Below, in pieces: positions 1 through 10,280 of a stretch of 64,000 nt of DNA. A program made the translations under genes and the position numbers. Each line of letters begins with the position of its first letter. Position 1 is the stretch's first letter. This stretch comes from Choristoneura fumiferana (lineage: Eukaryota; Arthropoda; Insecta; Lepidoptera; Tortricidae), in NCBI RefSeq assembly GCF_025370935.1, contig NC_133496.1, positions 1,215,081-1,279,080 of the forward strand, given 5' to 3'. The notes beneath the pieces were generated by a model, which was not told the DNA's origin, made no database searches, and saw nothing but the letters and a program-made list of their open reading frames with translations.

Positions 1-64
1 TGGTGATCTCTTACCATCAGGAGACCCACTTGCTCGTTTGCTATTCAGTAGAATAAAAAAAAAT
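1..64 (+). mobile_element. SINE1 3' end, cut by window edge
   Basis: The stretch carries the family's 3' signature 'CTTACCATCAGGAGACCCAC' followed by 'GAATAAAAAAA'. The same tail occurs at about ten sites here on both strands, each ending in an A-rich run, as expected of a retroposon. The rest of this copy lies outside the window. The family could be a SINE or the 3' end of a LINE; I cannot tell which. Confidence 0.8.
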
Positions 65-675
65 GAGAAGTGAAAACTATTTTTTTCTTAATAGCATGTA
101 TAATAAGAGTTTTTTTTATAGCATGATTTTTATTCTTTCATTATACGGGCGATAGACAACGCACAGTCTTAACCAATGAACCCGAATACTTTAAATTTAT
201 ATTTGTTGATGATCATAGAATTGCACTCAGAGGGGATTTATTGAAATTCGCACGATAAGTAGGTATAACAAGACACAGAAATATGAAAAGGTGAATATGT
301 AAAGGCAGACAGACAGCGTTACTTTCACATTTATAATACAGTAATGCCTGGTTCACATTATTTCAGTAAAACCGTACCAGTAGCATTTACACTGCGGTGC
401 TCGATCGGTCTTGTGTAACTCGTTAGGATTGTGATCCCGCAATGTATCACTGCACTATTTTAATGGAATAATGTGGACAAAAAAATCCTAATGACTCTCG
501 TCTAGGTACTCACATTTTTTATTGCAGCATGTGTCTGTGTTACAGAGATATCAAGTCGATATCGGGTTATCACTCTTATCATTGTAGATAAACTAGTGAT
601 AGCCTAGTGATAGCGGAGTATTCTCTACTGATTTCTAATAATAACACGCTTAAATAATGATGCGAATCATAATTT
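65..675. other. unassigned AT-rich sequence
   Basis: I see no reading frame of note, no tRNA-like boxes and no inverted repeat that I could trace. It is probably old decayed repeat or unique intergenic DNA. Confidence 0.5.
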
Positions 676-800
676 TATGCAACAGTTGTATAATAGGGTT
701 CAAGAAAGGTGAGTGGCGTGAGTTACGATGCGAGCTTTAGCGAACATCGTTAGAAAAAAGACGCCACGACCTTTTTGTGACTTGCTTATAACGTTGCATA
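676..800. mobile_element. short palindromic MITE
   Basis: The ends are imperfect inverted repeats of about 38 bp. The left arm has 'TAGGGTTCAAGAAAGGTGAG' and the right arm has 'CCTTTTTGTGACTTGCTTAT', and both close on 'GTGGCGT/ACGCCAC'. There is no coding capacity, which fits a non-autonomous DNA transposon. No clear target duplication is visible. Confidence 0.55.
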
Positions 801-1364
801 CAATACTTTTTCTTCGACTAGGTATTTATTAATTACAATGCAAAATTAGAGAAATAGTAAACTTTAAACGTTTTCATACTTTAGTAAAAAGTGAGAAATA
901 TGAAAATGTCAAAATTTGTCTCAGTTAAATTTTGTTTTTGATTAACGTTTACTTGCCTGTGACGATGTTAAAAATATGAGTTACTTTTGTTGAAAGGCTA
1001 TAGATTATGTTCGAAAAGTTTTTACTCTGTATAAAAACCATATAATATAATAATTTGTAACTGGCTGCACCTTCTTCTTCTTCTCGTGTCGATGGCTGCA
1101 CCTTAGCCTGTCCGAACGTACGAATTAAGAAAAAAAAAGTAAGTGGTTCAGTATAGTTTTAGCAACATTACGATACAGTGCTGTTATGGGGAATAGACAA
1201 TATAGACTTTTCCAGAATCTTGTTATGTATCATTTTGGCGAAAAATAGATTTTTTTTAACTTTTAAATAAATGGCAACCATAATAATTGTTCGTGATGAC
1301 TAACTTTCAAACGGCTGTAACTCAAAAAGTGGCTTAGTCGACTATACCTAGTGCCATCCATGAA
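801..1364. other. unassigned sequence
   Basis: The stretch is AT-rich with no recognised element. The word 'GGCTGCACCTT' occurs twice, around 1062 and 1090, with a CTT run between the copies, which looks like local slippage. Confidence 0.45.
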
Positions 1365-1448
1365 GACGCGTGATTTCGTCAAAATTAGCCATTAATGACA
1401 TTGTAATAAGAACCACGGCACGCGTCATCGTGAATGACTCTACCTATA
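1365..1448 (+). repeat. Fam-V short repeat, copy 1
   Basis: This matches 15716-15798 almost base for base through 'CATTAATGACATTGTAATAA' and 'CACGGCACGCGTCATCGTGA'. Both copies start near 'ACGCGTGATTT' and end near 'TACCTATA'. A short inverted 'ACGCGT' sits at each side. The class is unknown. Confidence 0.6.
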
Positions 1449-1545
1449 GACACGTTCTTTCCGTGGACTCTTCATATTCATCAGTTTTGCCGTAGAGAGT
1501 TACTGTTATCAGTAAAGTGCCTACGAGTTGGATACAAACTTGGTT

Positions 1546-1602
1546 ATCATCATCCCAACCTATATACATCCGTGGACACAGGCTGTCTCACAGAATGAGA
1601 GT
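1546..1602 (-). mobile_element. SINE-C 3' tail fragment
   Basis: The stretch reads 'CATCATCCCAACCTATATAC' and then a degenerate version of the 'ACAGGC..CTCTCAGAATGAGAG' block seen in the full SINE-C copies. It is truncated and diverged. Confidence 0.55.
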
Positions 1603-2775
1603 TTTTAAACATAGTAACTTAAAAGCAAACTGATTTTTTTATTTTTCAAAGTATTACAGTGAGGATAGAGGATCGACGATCGTTAAAACCCGGATTTACA
1701 TAACACAAGATGAATTATTTGTTAGCTCGGACGGCCTTCTTCAATAGTCCCCAGTATTAAAGTACAAGGGTCGAGGGCGGCAACTTACACCGCCTCAACT
1801 TGAATACATGCTCTAATAACCGAGTTCTCGAAGACCCTCAGGCATTGCTCATGTTATGAGCGTATCGATTATTAATCACTGTAGAAAATATGCCTTTTTT
1901 TTTTAAATAAACCAACATACAACCGCCGAAATTATTAAGCACCACACTGCCATCGTCATCGGTATGTTTGAGTGTAACATTTGGTAGAATTAAATATTTG
2001 GTACTCATTTAAAAATAAATTTAAAATAAATACACACACACACAAACACATTCATACACACACAATCTTTTACGTCTGTACTTATTGTTCAAAATTATAA
2101 AATATACTGTATTGTATTGTACGTATAACTATTTATTATACTTACATAAAATTAATCTGGTTTTCAGGGCTAAAATAAAGCGTTTTTTTACTGGAGCCGT
2201 ATCTTCGAATTATTTTTTAATGCTGTCAACATCCCTATTATTGTTTAAAATTGCCGCGTTCATTCATACCCACTTACTACTCAATTCCGTGAAATGAGCA
2301 CCGAAATCACAATAAATTCCAAAATATGGGTAAAGCTCAGGGAAGTCAGAAGCGATGAGTTATATTTAATTTGTGCAAACGTGTTCTTAATCTCTTTGTT
2401 TTTGCTTCAGCTGCAGTCTTTGTTTGTTTTGAGCGCTTTGTTCCTCTACAATGGTTTTAATATTTAAGACGTAGAGTTGAGACCATTATTTTTCCTCGCT
2501 CTGTTCCTGGGCGGGTTCTTTACTTAGTATTAGGAGTACGATCAGTTTTCGGGGATTTCCGGGATGGATTGGTTGCGTTCAAGGCTGACAAAAAAGAAAG
2601 AGAAGGAAAAAGAATGATTGTTTAATTCTAAATTATAATATATTTAAAAAAAGTAAAATAAAACCTTAAACTAAAACTAATTACTTAGAGTAGCCCTTTA
2701 TTCAAGCTCCCGAAGAAGCTGGCAGCGTTGCCACTTTGTTTAATTGTTCACGTCATTTGTTAATTGTTGTTGTCA
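1603..2775. other. unassigned AT-rich sequence with a short CA microsatellite
   Basis: No gene or recognisable transposon is visible. A short (CA)n tract interrupted by single bases lies at about 2033-2064. A 70-codon frame at 2085 has biased AT-rich composition and no domain features, so I do not call it. Confidence 0.45.
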
Positions 2776-2790
2776 GAGAGATAGAGAGAG

Positions 2791-2846
<56 letters not shown>
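2776..2846 (+). repeat. (GA)n microsatellite
   Basis: A long run of GA dinucleotides, interrupted near its start by 'GAGAGATAGAGAG' and 'AAAAAGAGAG' and perfect afterwards. It is a simple sequence repeat. Confidence 0.97.
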
Positions 2847-2847
<1 letters not shown>

Positions 2848-3099
2848 CTTATTTGTATATATCTCTACATTGGAAGGATTGAAAAATAAAAAATAAACAG
2901 ATTTTTGTATTTAATTTTACGTTTTTTCCGATGTTTAGTATACTGTGTTAGACAAATTAAAAAAAAATAGAAAAAGAACTGCTAGAGCCAGGAATCGAGG
3001 TCAAATCTTCGCCAGATCAGGACTCTACAAATAATTCGCAAATTACAAATATATAGCACCTAACTGTCTGAGAACACATTGGGAAATGTCGTGTAATTA

Positions 3100-3240
3100 A
3101 AATATGGAGGTGGTGGTACAGAATGCGCCTGGACTGACGAAGCCTTGGGTTCGATTCCAAACTTTCTTTTTTGAAAACTCCAGCATTTCTTTCTGGTTAT
3201 TTCAATGTGTTCTAGTGATAGAATATTTAGGTTGAGTGTA
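3100..3240 (+). mobile_element. tRNA-like SINE head fragment
   Basis: The stretch 'GGTGGTGGTACAGAATGCGC' followed about 25 bases later by 'GGGTTCGATTCC' has the spacing of a degenerate A box and a good B box. No cloverleaf closes well, so this is more likely a SINE head than a tRNA gene. It matches no other copy here. Confidence 0.4.
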
Positions 3241-3267
3241 AAATTTATGTTATTTTATTGGTTACAG

Positions 3268-3299
3268 GTCGGCAGCCAGCAAGCGTTCAGTTTTAAAAG
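3268..3299 (+). other. possible 32-nt micro-exon
   Basis: A sequence ending 'TTTTATTGGTTACAG' resembles a 3' splice site, and 32 bases later 'AAAAG|GTAAGT' is a strong 5' splice site. The block is open in two frames. It is locally GC-richer than its surroundings and is not part of any repeat I recognise. Splice-like sites occur by chance often, so this is only a candidate, but it would make the window intronic. Confidence 0.15.
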
Positions 3300-3544
3300 G
3301 TAAGTTTAGTTTCATTTTTCATTGAATGAGATAGATAATTTATTCAATAACTTGCAATACAAGATACCGAACAAAATTGCAAAAGGTATGAAAATGTTAT
3401 CGTGTGTATTTTCTTCTAGAATCGATGTTGCCTCGCCCGTATTCGCCTTCAGTGTAATGATGTGCACACTTTTGTGTTTTCACTAGTTTTAGGAATCCCC
3501 ATATCTTCCCGCCGGGAAACGGCAATCCACGTCTTTTTCGCTCT

Positions 3545-3770
3545 TATTGCGTGGACATAAAGAGTTTTGTGATCGGCTAAAGCCAAATCCACGTCCGCGG
3601 ACCGGGAGACGAGCTGTCGGTAGGCCTCCAACAAGATGGAGCGACGGCTTGGTTAAGATCGCGGGATCGCGGTGGATGCGGAAAGCACAAGACCGGTCTG
3701 AGTGGAGAGCCTTGGGGGAGGCCTATGTCCAGCAGTGGACGTCTTTCGGCTGACATGATGAAAGCCAAAT
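3545..3770 (+). pseudogene. RTE-type LINE, C-terminal fragment and 3' tail
   Basis: An open frame from 3547 to 3753 encodes 68 residues that match the extreme C-terminus of lepidopteran RTE-like retrotransposon proteins: 'GRPPTRWSDGLVKIAG', 'WMRKAQDR', then 'LGEAYVQQWTSFG' and a stop. The DNA then reads 'GCTGACATGATGA', the usual tail of these elements. Endonuclease and reverse transcriptase are missing, so the copy is 5'-truncated and dead, as most LINE copies are. It is one of eight RTE-like ends in the window. Confidence 0.8.
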
Positions 3771-3785
3771 CCGCGTCTCTAGGTT

Positions 3786-3873
3786 TGGTTACGGCCCTAG
3801 AAATAGAGTCGTATCAGGTATTTATGCACGCTTGTTTTGTCAGATATTGGTGCTGGTGACTGTACTTATTGGT
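3786..3873 (+). mobile_element. Fam-W MITE, one arm
   Basis: It matches the right half of the element at 44661-44792: 'AATAGAGTCGTATCAG' and 'ATATTGGTGCTGGTGACTGT'. Only one arm remains. Confidence 0.6.
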
Positions 3874-4265
3874 CGATTTTTCCGTGCACATCGAATGCTA
3901 TAAAAACAAAAGTTAAAAGTTTATAAAATATTTAAAAGTCAATAGATTCATAACATCGCAAATAAAATGTCGGGATAAAATCTAAAGTGGATTTATATCG
4001 ACAAGGTTCCATGTCGGGGGGCGCGCGCCCAAATTGTACCCTTGTCACTCCAACTGACAAGCTCCGTTGACGTACACTACCGATGTACATGATGCAACCT
4101 TTTTTGCGAGAACTTATTCAGGTTTCTTTTCTATTGTAAATATTGTAAAAGCAAGTATATAAGTATATGATTTTTGCAACGCTGGCAATGCGGCAGCAAC
4201 AAACGGTCCTATGGTTTTGTAGGTATGCGTTTTTAAACACATAAACTGTTCACTATCAAACATTA

Positions 4266-4475
4266 TAACAAACTAGCTTTCACCCGCGTCTTCGCTCGTG
4301 TAAACCAAAGTATGACAGTCAAAATAAATTTCAAAAATCTACATCGTAATTCCGAAGTAACCTTCATATCTCTAGGGTTTCCGGATTTTACATGACTGTA
4401 TCCCGAAGAAATACGGGGTAAAAATGAGCCTACGCGGTATTCCAGAGGTTATCTATAAAATACCAAATTTAACCT
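4266..4475 (+). repeat. degenerate retroelement tail ('GGGATAAAAAGTAGCCTATG' type)
   Basis: It begins 'ACTAGCTTTCACCCGCGTCT', keeps 'GGGGTAAAAATGAGCCTACG' and ends near 'ATACCAAATTTAAC'. These landmarks occur in the same order in five other copies (7.5, 10.3, 15.0, 20.5 and 51-52 kb). This copy is old. Confidence 0.6.
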
Positions 4476-4494
4476 AAACCCGAACTATAATATT

Positions 4495-4790
4495 TTTTTT
4501 GCTCACTATCACCATCATCATCATTATTTCTCTTACCATCAGGAGACCCACTTTCTCTTTTGGCATCCAGACGAATAATAAAAAACCTGCGACCTTATGA
4601 TAGATAGCTCTGTATAAAAAAAAATGTGCATGCAGTTCCTCTCCACCTCTATACTGTAAGAACACATACAAATCACACAAACCCATTTATCACCACCACC
4701 ACACTACACTGACGTGTTTCGAACTCAACCAGAGCTCATCTTTAGAGCAACACAACCGTATACCATGCTACCAGATGTTAGACTTAATAA
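4495..4790 (-). mobile_element. Fam-B copy split by a SINE1 fragment
   Basis: 'TTTGCTCAC' at about 4498 and 'CTGCGACCTTATGATAG' at about 4585 are adjacent in other Fam-B copies. Here a SINE1 3' end separates them. The remainder runs through 'ACACTGACGTGTTTCGAACT' to 'ACCATGCTACCAGATGTTAG'. Confidence 0.65.
4506..4583 (+). mobile_element. SINE1 3' end nested in Fam-B
   Basis: It carries 'CTTACCATCAGGAGACCCAC' and an A-rich end ('GAATAATAAAAAA'), preceded by a (CAT)n run. It is 5'-truncated. The target duplication is unclear. Confidence 0.65.
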
Positions 4791-5208
4791 AACCCACTAA
4801 ACCCATCCAGCAGTTATAGTGTGATATAGTATTTATAATATTCGCAGGATATTTTCGTTCGAAATTATATTTTTCAAGAATAATCCACACAATACGAACA
4901 TCAAGTATATTGTATGCTTTGGAGGATCAAATTCGCATTGCGGGAAAAACGCGTTTTCCTCATAAAAAGCAATAAGAAAATGGGGTCGGTAATTTTTGTG
5001 ACCTTTTGCTTCAAAAAGAAAGCAGCGAAGATGAGATTTGTTCTCTCGTGAGCGACTTACAATATTTTATTTGTCAAAATACAAGATGGTTTTAAATTAA
5101 TTTGGAACATTTTGCCGGTTTTACTAAAAAAACCTTTGTATAGGTTTCTCATTTAAATTTTTGATTCAAAGTGCAGTCTCGCCATTGACGCCACTTTGGT
5201 ACATACTG

Positions 5209-5544
5209 TGGCCTGTAATACGAGCAAAAATTAAAACAAAGATCATACTTGTCAAACTGAAACACATTAGTTCAGCTACTTTTAAAAATAATGAAGTCTT
5301 TAGATTTTCCCTTTTTCATACCAATTAAATACTGCTATCAATGTACGCCATCCTAGAATACAACTGACATCGCCTGTCACACTACAAACAACAAGCATTT
5401 TGTTTTGCATTGCTTCTTCGCATAAACTTAAAAGTGTAATAAAAAATAAAAACCAATTATTTTTAAAAGTCGCTGAACTAATGTTGTTCAGTTTGAGGAG
5501 TATGATCTATGTTTTAATTATTTGCTCATTATAACAGGCCACAC
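5209..5544. mobile_element. MITE with ~80-bp inverted ends
   Basis: The left arm (5209-5292) and right arm (5455-5544) are inverted copies. Both have 'GTGGCCTGT', 'AATTAAAACA..GATCATAC', 'TCAAACTGAA' and 'ATTAGTTCAGC' in mirrored order. The ~160-bp middle is unrelated unique sequence. There is no coding capacity. No target duplication could be assigned. Confidence 0.7.
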
Positions 5545-5814
5545 CCGGTATACGTATGTACACAATTACACGGCTTGACCGAACTTTATTTACTTCACGG
5601 AAGAGGAAATCAGGTGTATCCATTTTAAAACATGGACCTCCGCAAAGTAACGCCTGAATCCATGTTGGGGTTTTTTCCGTCGACGCGTCGATACGCACGC
5701 GAGTTGTACTTATATGTATGGCGGTTCTATGTAAAGAAAAACGCACTGACAACGCGCTAACGACGCGTTGAAAAAACGGGGAATGCATTAAACTCTAATA
5801 AAAAAATTAAAAAA

Positions 5815-6052
5815 CCCCACTGCCTTAAAAATTACTAAATAGAAGAAAACAAGTCTAGTGGGCTAGAACTCTGTTTTAAGTACCTGGCTAACTTAAAGTT
5901 CAACATTCGGGACTCATTAGGTACTAAGAATTTTTGAGCTGGTCACGATTTGAATGGGCCCCAACTGTTGAACTTTAATTTAGCTACTTAAAACAGAGTT
6001 CTAGCGCACTAGACTTGTCTTCTTCTTTTTAGTAATTTTTAAGGCAGTCGGG
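5815..6052. mobile_element. palindromic MITE ('GACTGCCTTAAAAA' family)
   Basis: The arms mirror each other for about 90 bp: 'CCCACTGCCTTAAAAATTAC' on the left and 'GTAATTTTTAAGGCAGTCGG' on the right, then 'AGTCTAGTGGGCTAGAACTC' against 'GAGTTCTAGCGCACTAGACT'. Decayed relatives lie at 34607-34835 and 47895-47940. Confidence 0.75.
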
Positions 6053-6246
6053 TTTTAGATTTTTTCAATTTATAGTTTTATTTCACATTTTTTTGATATT
6101 TTTGTGAAAATAGTTGATGAAAACTATTATAACCCATATATTTAGAATGGCCTAATATTAGCTTTCATTTGATACCCTACTCGATAGGATTGGTTTTTTT
6201 TTTGATAACTCACATTTTGGCGCCAAGAATCCGCCATTTTAATTTT

Positions 6247-6410
6247 TCAAGAATTTTATGTACCCAGTGTCACTCGCGTCATCAAGACAAATCCAATGTT
6301 GTATCATTTATCAAAATCGGTTCAGCCGTTGAGTAGTTACATAGGAATAGACATACATACATACGGGTCAAAAACATAACCCTCCTTCTTCGCAATTGGG
6401 TAAGAAGTAC
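6247..6410 (+). repeat. retroelement 3' tail ('CGGTTCAGCCGTTGAGTAGT')
   Basis: The 'ATCGGTTCAGCCGTTGAGTA' block is followed by (ACAT)n and 'AACATAACCCTCCTTCTTCG'. Many arthropod LINE or SINE tails have this arrangement. The end 'AACATAACCCTCCTTCG' recurs inverted at about 46900-46930. Confidence 0.5.
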
Positions 6411-7033
6411 ACCAATCGGGACCTCGGCAGCTAAAATTGCACCAATCACAGGCACTAGTTTCCTGTTGCTTTTACGACAATGAACACGGGTGGTTAAAAA
6501 GCCATGAAAAACATCGAAAGCTGACCACACTACCACAAGTTAACCTCAGTTTCGTTAAACGACTCGCCACTTGTTACTGGACTAAACAAACGAACCATGC
6601 GATTAATAGCCGATCAATCGCACGGGATCCTACCCAAACATACCTTACCTAACACCAGGTCAAGCGGACCCTTCGTGCAACTTCATACCATTAAAAATAC
6701 TGAAGCAAAATGGTCTATCGGAGCTCTAATGGGGATGGTTGAGGTGTGAAAATAAAATTGAGGTGCTCGGCACAGGAAGTGGTGGCTTGTTCCTGGTTAG
6801 GGCCGACCTTTGTAAATAAGGTATTTAGTTTGGGAATTTCGGCCATTTTTGAGGAAGGTAAAGAATATTGAATTGATTGGGTGGAATTTTGGTGTGTCGG
6901 CGGATGTCGACTACTGAGTTGGGACGCGAGGGTCGAAAGGAAGCGTGGCAAGCTCGTGTTAAGGCTTACGTAATTTTAGTAGTTGAGCAGGATTGTTACG
7001 AATATGGTCATTATCATCAGCATCTTACTACTG
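6411..7033. other. unassigned sequence
   Basis: I recognise no element. Frames of 71-84 codons on both strands overlap each other and show no domain features. A G-rich stretch at 6725-6960 may be decayed retroelement. Confidence 0.4.
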
Positions 7034-7361
7034 TACAGTCGAGTTCATAAACTAGTGAGCAAAAATTTGACCAATAATATCTGTGCCCTTAGTGTAAGTT
7101 TTCGGTTACAAAATACGTCTCGATAGCGTTCGAGTTAAAATCTCAATTTGTATGCAAACAGGAACAGAGCCTCTAGCGGAACGTTTGCGATGTACGTGTT
7201 TCCATACAAATCGAGATTTTAACGCTAACGCGATCATGACGTATTTTGTAACCGAAAACTTACACTAAGGGCACTGAACACAACTCTATCGTTAACGGCG
7301 TAGAGGCGTGTTCAGATATTTTTAATCAAATTTTTCTCACAAGTTTATAAACTCGACTGTA
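7034..7361. mobile_element. outer MITE with inverted 'TACAGTCGAGTT' ends
   Basis: The left end 'TACAGTCGAGTTCATAAACT' and right end 'GTTTATAAACTCGACTGTA' are inverted copies, about 35 bp each. A second palindromic element sits inside, so the outer element is older. Confidence 0.75.
7083..7274. mobile_element. inner palindromic MITE ('GTGCCCTTAGTGTAAGTTTT')
   Basis: The 5' arm 'GTAAGTTTTCGGTTACAAAA' and 3' arm 'TTTTGTAACCGAAAACTTAC' are exact inverses, and the homology runs on through the imperfect 'GTTAAAATCTCAATTTGTAT' arm. It lies inside the element at 7034-7361. Confidence 0.8.
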
Positions 7362-7454
7362 GGTACATAGTACTTGTCAAATATAAATAACTAAATATTA
7401 TTACATTGTTAAAGTTTAATGTTTAAATATGCGTCTCAGTATGCTCACTGAATA

Positions 7455-7712
7455 CATACTAATATTATAAATGCGAATGTGTGTGTGTGTGTGTTTGTAT
7501 GTTTGTCCGTCTTTCACATCGAGACGGAGCGATGGATTTACATGATTTTTGGCATAGAGATGGTTTATGGGCCAGAGAGTGACATATATGCTATTTTTTA
7601 TACCGGAAAAATGCACAGTTCCCGAGGGAACAGCGCGTGATAACTGAATTTGAATGAATGAATATGAATATGAATTCCACGCGGGCGAAGCCACGGGCAA
7701 AAGCTAGTGTGT
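7455..7712 (-). repeat. retroelement tail ('GGGATAAAAAGTAGCCTATG' type)
   Basis: On the minus strand it reads from 'CTAGCTTTTGCCCGTGGCTT' through 'TCCCTCGGGAACTGTGCATT' to 'GACGGACAAACATACAAACA' and ends with a (CA)n run before 'TTTATAATATTAGTATG'. A local 'GAATGAATATGAATATGAA' expansion is specific to this copy. Confidence 0.75.
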
Positions 7713-7886
7713 AAATAAAAGTAAGTTTAACTAGTAGATTCTCACTAAATAATTTCTTTTGAGACAAAGTTTTTGAACCAGATTTTCGGGATACCCGGCT
7801 ATGTAGTTTTAATATTACATCATCAGCAATTAATCCACGCTGATTTTTAAAAGCTTTTAGTTGTCTTGCAATGTTCCTACATTAGG

Positions 7887-8512
7887 ACCTTGTGCAAGGT
7901 CCGCCCGGATCCTGCCGCGAAGCAGCAGTGCTTGCACTGTTGTATGTATGTATGGAAACTCTTTATTGCACATAAAAATAAAAATACAAATACACAGAGA
8001 GGAGAACAAAGGCGAGCTTATCCCTAAAAAGGGATCTCTTCCAGCTAACCTAGTTAGGAGAAAACATTTGGTTATATAGAGGATAAGCAGACAGTAAAAA
8101 TTACGTGCGGTAAACAGACAAAACAAAAATACTCAAAGAGAGAAAATAAATACAACATTATTTACATTAAAACTAACATAAAACAAAAGAAATATTACAA
8201 ACAATTACAAAAGCGAAACAGTCTCATCTCAGGTGTCAGTGGCCAGCCATAATTTCTTTAAACTCTCCCTGAACGAGGCCACAGACGGAGATTCCCTTAG
8301 GGACAAGGGTAAATCGTGGTGGGGGGGGTGGTCTGTTTTAGCGTGGAGAGTAAGACAGCCAGCCGGTGAAATTACTGGCACTTGAGGTATTTTAGGCCTC
8401 TAGGTTGGCAACGCATCTGCAATCTCCCTGGTGTTGCAGGTGTCTATGGGCGGTGGTAATCTCTTACCACCAGGAGACCCACTTGCTCTTTTGCTATCCA
8501 GTCGAATAAAAA
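7887..8512 (+). mobile_element. SINE1, near full length, split by a LINE end
   Basis: 7887-7943 holds the head ('CTTGTGCAAGGTCCGCCCGG', 'CAGTGCTTGCACTGTTGT'). 8335-8512 resumes at 'GCGTGGAGAGTAAGACAG' and runs to the A-rich tail. In intact copies (for example 45117-45392) the two parts are contiguous, so 7944-8334 is an insertion. Confidence 0.85.
7944..8334 (-). mobile_element. CR1/Jockey-type LINE 3' end nested in SINE1
   Basis: On the minus strand it has 'CTGGAAGAGATCCCTTTTTA', 'GGGATAAGCTCGCC' and ends 'TGTGCAATAAAGAG'. This 3'-UTR signature is common in lepidopteran LINEs. A (GTAT)n-like end abuts the host SINE. It is 5'-truncated, and no coding part remains except a diverged stretch near 8250. 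Confidence 0.75.
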
Positions 8513-8573
8513 AAGATAGTCTCTTTATTTATTTGTTTGTAAGCACCTTGTAAGCACAGTTTAAAAATGGGCA

Positions 8574-8615
8574 AACTATTTCCAACAGTGGACGTCCTAC
8601 GGCTGATATAATGAT
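8574..8615 (+). mobile_element. RTE-type LINE tail fragment
   Basis: 'CCAACAGTGGACGTCCTACG' and then 'GCTGATATAATGATGA' is the terminal signature of RTE-like copies here (3.7, 40.4 and 50.0 kb). Confidence 0.6.
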
Positions 8616-8643
8616 GAGAACACGTATTAATAATAAATAATTT

Positions 8644-8902
8644 TTATATCAATCACCGCCGCCCATGGACACCTAGACCATTATTAGAACTGCGGGTGCG
8701 TGCCGGCTTAAAAGGGGGCTAATGATGGAGGGAAGAGGGGGAAGGGGAGGGGAGTTGGGCCTCCGGATCTCCCACTCACCGTACGAAACACAGCAGCAAA
8801 ACTACTATTTCACGCTGGTATTCTGTGGGAGTGTGGTACTAACCCGGTCGAGCCGGCCCATTCGTACTGCAGCCAGCAACTGGTTACAGTAAGGCTCTAC
8901 CA
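8644..8902 (-). mobile_element. lepidopteran retroelement 3' region
   Basis: On the minus strand it has 'ATGGGCCGGCTCGACCGGG', 'GTGAGTGGGAGATCCGGAGG' and 'ATGGGCGGCGGTGATT', a block order I associate with a widespread lepidopteran LINE or SINE 3' end. A purine-rich run lies in the middle. It is non-coding. Confidence 0.6.
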
Positions 8903-9299
8903 CATAAAAAAATATCCAAGAAATTCTCTAAAATGTAGTAATTCAAACACATCGACCTTGTTGGTTTCGTAAAAACAGATTAAAATGTTTCCATATTACT
9001 ACGTTGTGTTAAAGTTCTAAATTGAATTCCATCTTATAAGAAGCCAGACTAAGAAACCGTACAAATTGACATAAGGTTTAATAACGTATTTTGAACCTTG
9101 TGCTGAGCTGATAAAGATTACATTGCATTAATCCTGTTGGCCTTAAATATTTATAAGAGTACCTAACATCAAATGTTACCATTACACTGTATCATACATT
9201 ACCGTAGTAATTGGAACGAGTCATCACACGAGTCATCAGCCATCGGTTATGTATGCGCTTGAAATTCCCTGAGACGTTCCTTTTACGTTTACTTTTTCG

Positions 9300-9394
9300 T
9301 TGGATTTTCACGGGATGACCGTAAAAGTAACAAATCTGGAGTTGAAATAAAAAATACAAAAAGTCCATCCAAAAACCAATTATAATTTGATTGC
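9300..9394 (+). repeat. SINE-F 3' part, detached
   Basis: 'GTAACAAATCTGGAGTTGAA' and 'AAATACAAAAAG' match the 3' part of SINE-F at 27534-27620 and 41125-41170. Here it lies upstream of the head, so this is a separate fragment or a rearranged dimer. Confidence 0.5.
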
Positions 9395-9680
9395 TTATAG
9401 CGACATCTCTTGTCCGGGTGAGCGGTTAGTTCCGAAGGAGTGTTGACGTCTCTCGATGAGAGCTAAAACAAGATGTCGCTAGTGTCGCTGCTTAAGTGAC
9501 TAAGAAAAAAGTAGGCTGAAATGTGTAGTGCATGGGAGAAATTTGTGTCTAGACTCCTGTGCAGTGGTAGTGTAGGGGTATAGCACGCAGCACGGAATGC
9601 TGAGGACCTGGCTTCGATTCCCAGCGCTGGTCTCTTCTTCTGTGCATCCATGTTTCAGTTTGTATTTTCGTTCCTTTTAC
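9395..9680 (+). mobile_element. SINE-F, tRNA-derived
   Basis: A 5' block ('CGATGAGAGCTAAAACAAGA', 'GATGTCGCTAGTG') precedes a tRNA-like head: A-box-like 'TAGTGTAGGGGT', 'GCACGGAATGCTGAGGACCT' and B-box-like 'GCTTCGATTCC'. The head is followed by 'TCTGTGCATCCATGTTTCAG'. Two inverted relatives (27534-27748 and 40865-41178) keep the same order. The tRNA part is too degenerate to be a functional tRNA. Confidence 0.75.
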
Positions 9681-9859
9681 GGTCATGAATTGATATGTTG
9701 TTGTGGGTAAACCTTTATGGATGTATTAAAGCTTGAAATCATATGGGTACCTACGAGTATCTTTCGAAAATAAGTTTGTTGACTTCGAAAATTTCACTGC
9801 TCACATGATGCTTTTGACTTTGAGTTGTGCTTTCAGTTTAAAAATAAAGTAAACAATTT

Positions 9860-10272
9860 TTAATAATAATAATAATAATATCATTTATTTGCATTGAATG
9901 GGTACAATCAGTTGTTTAACATAACAAGTATATAGAAAGACCACCCAGCCATTTCTGGCATACAAAATGTTGTTTAATTAAAAATATTACCTAAAATTAT
10001 ACAAAATAACCCAATTTATATCATTTCACATTTCCATTTTTTTTAATTTTGTGTTTATTAAATTAAAAAAAAATCTGTCAATGAATAAAAACATTCATCC
10101 TGTAACCATAGTTTTAGTTTTATGTGGAACTGGTTACCTGTTAAATCTGTTATTCATTTAGGCACCGAATTATAAATTTTGCTAAGCATATAATAACAAT
10201 TTTTCTTACACATTGCTAGTCTTGCAGTTGCTTTTAGTGATAGAACATTGTTTATTTTAGCTTTATAAGTAC
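9860..10272 (-). pseudogene. CR1/Jockey-like LINE C-terminus
   Basis: The minus strand decodes to 'TARLAMCKKNCYYMLSKIYN', a stop, and then 'FHIKLKLWLQDECFYSLTDF'. This is the pattern of LINE C-termini in which a hydrophobic helix is followed by 'FK..LK.WL....FY...'. The DNA continues to a (TTA)n tail on the minus strand. At least one stop is in frame, and everything upstream is lost. Confidence 0.65.
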
Positions 10273-10280
10273 TACGAGTA

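Noticed and set aside
9545..9640. tRNA gene in the SINE-F head, and likewise in SINE-A and SINE-C heads
   Set aside because: The A and B boxes are present, but the acceptor and anticodon stems do not pair well and each is followed by a conserved SINE body found in several copies.
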